A DNA stretch of 19,290 bases from Patescibacteria group bacterium UBA6816 (GTDB taxonomy: Bacteria; Patescibacteriota; Patescibacteriia; UBA2591; UBA6264): positions 1 through 19,290 of the forward strand of contig DKES01000017.1 in NCBI GenBank assembly GCA_002452615.1, written 5' to 3'. Shown in pieces: positions 14,539-19,290 of the stretch; the first letter of the stretch is position 1, and every line of letters starts with the position of its first letter. The notes below the pieces were generated by a model. It saw only the letters and a program-made list of their open reading frames with translations. It was not told the DNA's origin and ran no database searches. Made by a program: the position numbers and the translations under genes.

Positions 14539-16908
14539 TTAAGAATTTAAAATTTTGGTTCCCTTTTTTTTCTTCATTCCGGTTAAGGGAATGGAAACAA
14601 AAAAAGTAGTCCCTTTATTTTCTTCTGATTTAAACCAAATTTTTCCTCCAGATTGTTCAACCACTTCTTTAACAATATAAAGACCCAGCCCTGTTCCGTC
14701 CGTATCTTTTTCCACTACATTTTCTCCTCGAAAAAGCTTGGTAAATATTTTAGATTGTTCTTTTTTAGGAATACCCAAACCAGTATCCTTAACCACAATT
14801 AAAACATTTTGACTTTGTTTTTTTATTTCTAAACTCACGCTCCCCTTTTCTGGAGTATATTTAATAGCGTTAGATAATAAATTTTGGAGAATAATTCTTA
14901 AAAGCTTTTTATCTACCTTAACCAGGGGTAAATCAGAATCGTATTTTTTATTTAATTTTATTTCTCTTTCGTCTAATTGATGTTTTAATTCTTCAACTAT
15001 ACTTTCGGCAACTTTAACAAAATTAACTGGTTCTGGTTCAATAACAAAAGTGCCTAATTCAATTCGGGAAACATTTAATAAAGAATTAACTAAACTTATC
15101 ATTCGTTGATTGGCTTTGTATAAAGATTTTAAATATTTTTTTTGTTTTTGATTAATTTTTCCCACGTCTTCGTCTAAAATCATTTCCGCATACCAATTAA
15201 TAGCTGAAAGAGGAGTTCTTAATTGATGTGAGGCTAAAGAAACAAATTCGGTTTTAGCTTGGTCAATTTTTCTTTCCCGAGTGACATCCCTAATAATTAC
15301 CACTCCGCCAATAACTTGCCCTTGTCTGTTTTTTAAAGGAGCAGCGCGACCAGAAACTGGAATTTCTTGGTTATTTTTTTGTTTTAAAACAGTATTTAAT
15401 CGCGTATTTTTTATTTGACCGGTTTTAATCGCTTCTAAAATAAAATTATCTTCAATTGATTCCTGATTTTTTTTAGCTTTAAATTTTAAAAATTTATCAT
15501 AAGGTTGATTAATAATTTCTTCTTCTTTAAAACCAGAAATCAACTCTGCTTCAAGATTAAAAATAACTATTTTTTTCTCTTGATTAACCACTAAAACTCC
15601 GTCTCCAATACTTTCTAAAATAAATTCTATTTTTTCTTTTTCTTGCCAAGCCTTATTTTTTTCCTTTTCTAGTTCTATGTTTTTTTCCTCAATTTTATTT
15701 AAATGTTTAGTTAACTCTTTTTGACTTTTTAATAATTGGTCAGTCATTTTATTAAAAGATTCAGCCAAATCTTCTATTTCATCGCGGGAATTAATTTTTG
15801 CTCGGGCTGATAAATCTCCTTGAGAAATTTTCTTAGTTACTTTAGTTAATTTTTTAATCGGGTCAACAATAGAATGGGCCATAAACAAAGTAACTAAAAT
15901 AATAATCCCTAAAAGCATTAAACCCACAATCAAAAGACGGGTTCTTAATTCATTGGCCATGAATAAAACTTCAGCTAAATCCATTTTAACCACTACCCCC
16001 CATTTTAAATTAGGCTGATAGCGCCAAGCCGCTAAAACTTCTTCTCCACGATAATCTTTAACCACTCCCCAACCTCTTTCATTTTGAACCGCCCGATAAA
16101 TTGCTAAATCTTTAGCCTCAGTAAGATTAATCTTTTTATTAAATTTTCCAGATAAATCATTTCTTAAAGGGGTAATAAAAATAATTTGTTCATTTTTTCT
16201 TAAAGCCACCACAGTTTCTCCGGTTTCCCCTAAACCAATATAATTTTCCACTAAAGGATAAATATCTTGATGATTTATTTTTAAAACTGCGAAACCAATA
16301 AAATTTGTTTCATTTATTACCGGCACCACGATAAAAGCAGTTAATTCTCCTGTTTCTTCATTATATTGAAAATCAGAAATTTGACTCTCTAAGACATTTT
16401 TAGATTTGTCTAATAAAACGTCTAATTGGGGAAAAAGAGGAATTAAAAATTGTTGATTAACTATTTCCTTATCTTCTACAGAAAAAATTAAAGTTTTATC
16501 AGGAGAAAGAATAAAAAAATCATCAAAATTAGATGACTCTTTAAAATAAGTAAGAATGGGTCTTAAATTATTTTCCGCTCTTTGATAAGCTAAGGAATTT
16601 GTTCCTTGTTGAGAAAAAATTTGATTAAGCTCAATAATGGCCTCGGTTACACTAGGAATTTTAATTAAAGCCTGGGCATTTTTCTCTTTTTCTATAAAAA
16701 CATCTTCTATTTGATTAAGACGGTCATCTGAAATACTATAAAGATAATGAGCTGATTTTTCCTGCAAAACCCTTTGAGAACTATCATAACTAATATAAAC
16801 AGCCACCACTAAAGGAATTAAAGCAATCGATAGAAAAAGAGTAATAAATTTTACCTTTAAATTAAGTTTAAATCGTTTTTTTTCTGGCTTAATCCCCTTT
16901 TTAATCAT
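14539..16908 (-). CDS. Membrane sensor histidine kinase (Cache-HAMP-PAS-HisKA-HATPase)
   Basis: A 789-residue sensor. TM1 (about 20-42) and TM2 (about 323-346) enclose a 280-residue outer domain that looks like a double-Cache ligand sensor (FFILSPDKTLIFS, WGVVVKMDLAEV). Inside follow HAMP (about 347-400), a short coiled coil, a PAS domain (about 428-545), HisKA with phosphoacceptor H561 in LASHQLRTPLSAI, and an ATPase domain with N680 (NLLSNAIKYTP), DTGLGIPKKEQSKIF (708-722) and GTGLGLYIVKEVV (738-750). All catalytic boxes are intact. The ligand is unknown. The gene starts 15 bases after the dikinase stop. It is followed, past the tandem array, by a single-domain response regulator, making a probable kinase-regulator pair. 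Confidence 0.96.
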   Translation of the reverse strand: MIKKGIKPEKKRFKLNLKVKFITLFLSIALIPLVVAVYISYDSSQRVLQEKSAHYLYSISDDRLNQIEDVFIEKEKNAQALIKIPSVTEAIIELNQIFSQQGTNSLAYQRAENNLRPILTYFKESSNFDDFFILSPDKTLIFSVEDKEIVNQQFLIPLFPQLDVLLDKSKNVLESQISDFQYNEETGELTAFIVVPVINETNFIGFAVLKINHQDIYPLVENYIGLGETGETVVALRKNEQIIFITPLRNDLSGKFNKKINLTEAKDLAIYRAVQNERGWGVVKDYRGEEVLAAWRYQPNLKWGVVVKMDLAEVLFMANELRTRLLIVGLMLLGIIILVTLFMAHSIVDPIKKLTKVTKKISQGDLSARAKINSRDEIEDLAESFNKMTDQLLKSQKELTKHLNKIEEKNIELEKEKNKAWQEKEKIEFILESIGDGVLVVNQEKKIVIFNLEAELISGFKEEEIINQPYDKFLKFKAKKNQESIEDNFILEAIKTGQIKNTRLNTVLKQKNNQEIPVSGRAAPLKNRQGQVIGGVVIIRDVTRERKIDQAKTEFVSLASHQLRTPLSAINWYAEMILDEDVGKINQKQKKYLKSLYKANQRMISLVNSLLNVSRIELGTFVIEPEPVNFVKVAESIVEELKHQLDEREIKLNKKYDSDLPLVKVDKKLLRIILQNLLSNAIKYTPEKGSVSLEIKKQSQNVLIVVKDTGLGIPKKEQSKIFTKLFRGENVVEKDTDGTGLGLYIVKEVVEQSGGKIWFKSEENKGTTFFVSIPLTGMKKKKGTKILNS

Positions 16909-16923
16909 GTTTTTAAATAAAAA

Positions 16924-19290
16924 TTATTTAAGTGCCCCTTGGGCTGCAGCTAACCTGGCCACAGGAACTCGGTAAGGAGAACAACTAACATAATTCATCC
17001 CTTGCTGATAACAAAATTCAACACTAGCTGGTTCTCCTCCATGTTCTCCACAAATGCCAATTTTTAAATTTTTCTTAGTTTGTCTTCCTTTTTTTATTCC
17101 TATTTTTACTAAACCTCCAATTCCTTTTTGGTCTAAAATTTGCCAAGGGTCTTGGTCAAGAATATTTTTTTCTAAATATATTTTAATAAACCGACCCGCA
17201 TCATCTCGGGAAAATCCCATTCCCATTTGAGTTAAATCATTAGTGCCAAAAGAAAAAAATTCTGCTTCTCGGGCGATTTCATCCGCAATTAAACAAGCCC
17301 GGGGAATTTCTATCATTGTTCCAATAGTATATTTTACTTTTATTTTTTTCTCTTGCATTACTTTTTTTGCTGTTTTTACTACTAATTCCTTTTGATTTTT
17401 AAACTCATTTAAATGACCTACCAAGGGAATCATTATTTCTGGAATAACTTTAATTTTTTTAGAGGCTAATTCGCAAGCCGCCCCAATAATAGCCCTTACC
17501 TGCATCACTGTTATTTCTGGATAAGTAATTCCTAAACGGCAACCACGATGACCCAGCATGGGATTTACTTCTGCTAATTGTTTAATTTTTTTAACAATCT
17601 TTGCTTCTGGAATTTTAATTTTTTGGGATAATTTTTTAATTTCCTGCTTTGAAAGGGGTAAAAATTCATGTAAAGGAGGGTCTAAAGTTCTAATTGTTAC
17701 TGGCCAACCCTGCATTACTTTAAATATCTCTTTAAAATCTTTTTTTTGTAAAGGCATTAATTTTTTTAATGCTTTTTGACGAGCTTGTTCATTGTCCGCT
17801 AAAATCATTTTTTGCATTAAAGGTAATCGGTCCGGACCAAAAAACATGTGTTCTGTTCGGCAAAGCCCAATTCCTTGAGCTCCAAAATCAAGTGCCTTTT
17901 GTGCGTCTCGAGGATTATCAGCGTTAGCCCTTACTTTGATTTTTTTAAACTGGTCTACCCAAGACATAAAAACATAAAAACAATGGTCCATTTTCGGTTC
18001 CTGGGTACTAATTTTTCCCTTAAAAACTTCTCCTTTATTGCCATCTAGACTAAGCCAATCTCCTTTTTTAATTATTAAACTACCAATTTTAATTTTTTCT
18101 TTTTTTTCATCAACCTGAATTGTTTCACAGCCACTAACACAACACTTGCCCATGCCCCGCGCCACTACGGCTGCGTGACTAGTCATTCCTCCTCGCGCTG
18201 TTAAAATTCCTTGGGCTAAGTCCATTCCTTGAATATCATCTGGACAAGTTTCATTTCTAACTAGAATCACCGGACCTTTTTTAGATTCTTGAAATGCTTG
18301 GGCGGAATTAAAAACCACTCGCCCTACCCCAGCCCCAGGAGAAGCTGGTAATCCTTGAGCAATGGGTTGTGGTTTTTCCTTGGGATTAAAAACTGGATGA
18401 AGTAATTGATTAATTTGTTCTGGACTAACCCTTAAAATTGCTTGTTCTTTTTTAATTAATCCCTCTTTAACCATTTCTTGAGCAATTTTTATTGCCGCTA
18501 AAGCAGTTCTTTTTCCAGTCCGAGTTTGCAAAAGATAAAGTTTTTTATTTTCTATTGTAAATTCAAAATCTTGTAAATCTTGATAGTGTTTTTCTAACTT
18601 TTTAGTTAAATTTTTTAATTCCTGGAAAACTTGGGGCATTTCTCTTTTAAGATTTTTTAAAGGTTGGGGGGTACGAATTCCAGCCACTACATCTTCTCCT
18701 TGAGCATTAATTAAATATTCGCCATACATTTTATTTTCTCCAGTAGCTGGATTACGGGTAAACCCTACTCCAGTAGCACTTTGAGGCCCTAAATTGCCAA
18801 AAACCATACTTTGAATATTAACCGCGGTCCCTAAATCATGAGGAATATTATTTAATTCCCGATATTTTTTTGCCCGCGGAGTATCCCAACTTTTAAAAAC
18901 TGCGTTTCGGGCCATGATTAATTGTTTTTCCACGTTTTGGGGAAATGGTTTTTTAGTTTTCCTTTTAATTAATTTTTTATATTGATTAATAATTTCTTTT
19001 AAATCTTCTAAAGAAAGATCTGAATCTAATCTGCCTTTTTTCTTTTTTTCTAAAATTTGTTCAAAATCATTTTTTTCTAAACCTAAAACCACCGGCCCAA
19101 ACATTTGAATCAATCGGCGGTAAGCATCATAGGCAAAACGAGGATTTTGCGTTTTTTCTGCCAATCCTAAAACGGTTTTGTCATTTAAGCCAAGATTTAA
19201 AACTGTATCCATCATCCCAGGCATGGAAAATTTTGCTCCGCTACGCACTGAAACCAACAAAGGATTTTTTTCTCCGCCAAAATTATTACC
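16924..19290 (-). CDS. ppdK: Pyruvate phosphate dikinase, 5' end beyond the window
   Basis: Interconverts pyruvate, ATP and phosphate with PEP, AMP and pyrophosphate. The frame stays open to the right edge of the window, reading GNNFGGEKNPLLVSVRSG, so the TTG at 19260 is not the real start. The 788 residues present lack roughly the first 85-90. The ATP-grasp part shows SVRSGAKFSMPGMMDT and GVGFTRNPATGE. The swivelling phosphohistidine domain has GGMTSHAAVVARGMGK. The C-terminal PEP/pyruvate barrel has GIGLCRTEHMFF, GHRGCRLG, FGTNDLTQM and ICGEHGG with the catalytic Cys about 42 residues from the end. The family mark MPGMMDTVLNLGLN separates it from PEP synthase. In a fermentative small genome it could run glycolysis with pyrophosphate or recycle AMP; this is inference. 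The histidine kinase starts 15 bases downstream. Confidence 0.95.
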   Translation of the reverse strand, partial: GNNFGGEKNPLLVSVRSGAKFSMPGMMDTVLNLGLNDKTVLGLAEKTQNPRFAYDAYRRLIQMFGPVVLGLEKNDFEQILEKKKKGRLDSDLSLEDLKEIINQYKKLIKRKTKKPFPQNVEKQLIMARNAVFKSWDTPRAKKYRELNNIPHDLGTAVNIQSMVFGNLGPQSATGVGFTRNPATGENKMYGEYLINAQGEDVVAGIRTPQPLKNLKREMPQVFQELKNLTKKLEKHYQDLQDFEFTIENKKLYLLQTRTGKRTALAAIKIAQEMVKEGLIKKEQAILRVSPEQINQLLHPVFNPKEKPQPIAQGLPASPGAGVGRVVFNSAQAFQESKKGPVILVRNETCPDDIQGMDLAQGILTARGGMTSHAAVVARGMGKCCVSGCETIQVDEKKEKIKIGSLIIKKGDWLSLDGNKGEVFKGKISTQEPKMDHCFYVFMSWVDQFKKIKVRANADNPRDAQKALDFGAQGIGLCRTEHMFFGPDRLPLMQKMILADNEQARQKALKKLMPLQKKDFKEIFKVMQGWPVTIRTLDPPLHEFLPLSKQEIKKLSQKIKIPEAKIVKKIKQLAEVNPMLGHRGCRLGITYPEITVMQVRAIIGAACELASKKIKVIPEIMIPLVGHLNEFKNQKELVVKTAKKVMQEKKIKVKYTIGTMIEIPRACLIADEIAREAEFFSFGTNDLTQMGMGFSRDDAGRFIKIYLEKNILDQDPWQILDQKGIGGLVKIGIKKGRQTKKNLKIGICGEHGGEPASVEFCYQQGMNYVSCSPYRVPVARLAAAQGALK

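Noticed and set aside
17558..18048. Two plus-strand frames inside the dikinase gene
   Set aside because: Antisense shadows of well-conserved dikinase sequence.

Overview
The window is AT-rich. Its genes are short or minimal versions of conserved bacterial families: a TruB without a PUA domain, a Mg transporter without its N-terminal domain, and a 51-residue zinc-ribbon protein of a kind common in candidate phyla. There is a partial pyruvate phosphate dikinase, a DNA polymerase X, several envelope proteins of unknown function, and small GC-rich palindromes scattered between and inside genes. Together this points to a Patescibacteria/CPR genome, probably Parcubacteria-like. That placement is an inference; no rRNA or tRNA gene is present to test it. 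Every complete gene checked ends in TAA, and there is no sign of TGA recoding.

Layout, left to right. Positions 1-225 are a non-coding cluster of short palindromes. A plus-strand block follows: gltX (253-1695), a coiled-coil M23 endopeptidase that starts on the base after the gltX stop (1696-2943), and two small membrane proteins (3001-3273, 3286-3507). A hairpin near 3615-3639 separates this block from a minus-strand block. Read in its own direction, that block runs: a frameshifted MgtE-type Mg transporter (7675 down to 6651), polX (6642-4921), a 77-residue unknown protein (4916-4683) and an ftsQ/divIB-like gene (4679-3666). Between 7676 and 8057 lie an untracked zinc-ribbon gene (7980-7825) and two long hairpins. 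A second, MepM-like M23 protein (9338-8058) is divergent from a TMTC-like GT-C membrane glycosyltransferase with C-terminal TPRs (9470-11011).

The right half is a long minus-strand series: pyruvate phosphate dikinase (cut by the window end), a sensor histidine kinase, a 268-base spacer carrying two truncated tandem copies of the next gene's 5' end, a stand-alone response regulator, a PilM-PilN/SH3 fusion, truB and a DPM1-type GT2. The GT2 gene ends 14 bases inside the 3' end of the GT-C gene.

Three functional groups stand out. Two M23 enzymes and an FtsQ-like protein suggest cell wall cleavage and division. A polyprenyl-phosphate-mannose synthase-like enzyme facing a TMTC-like enzyme suggests a donor-synthase/transferase pair for protein or envelope glycosylation. 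A histidine kinase, a single-domain receiver and a membrane-anchored PilM fused to an SH3 domain suggest a sensory circuit linked to a type IV pilus or cell-wall attachment machine. The fusion, the triplicated receiver-gene leader and the single-base break in mgtE are the most unusual things here.
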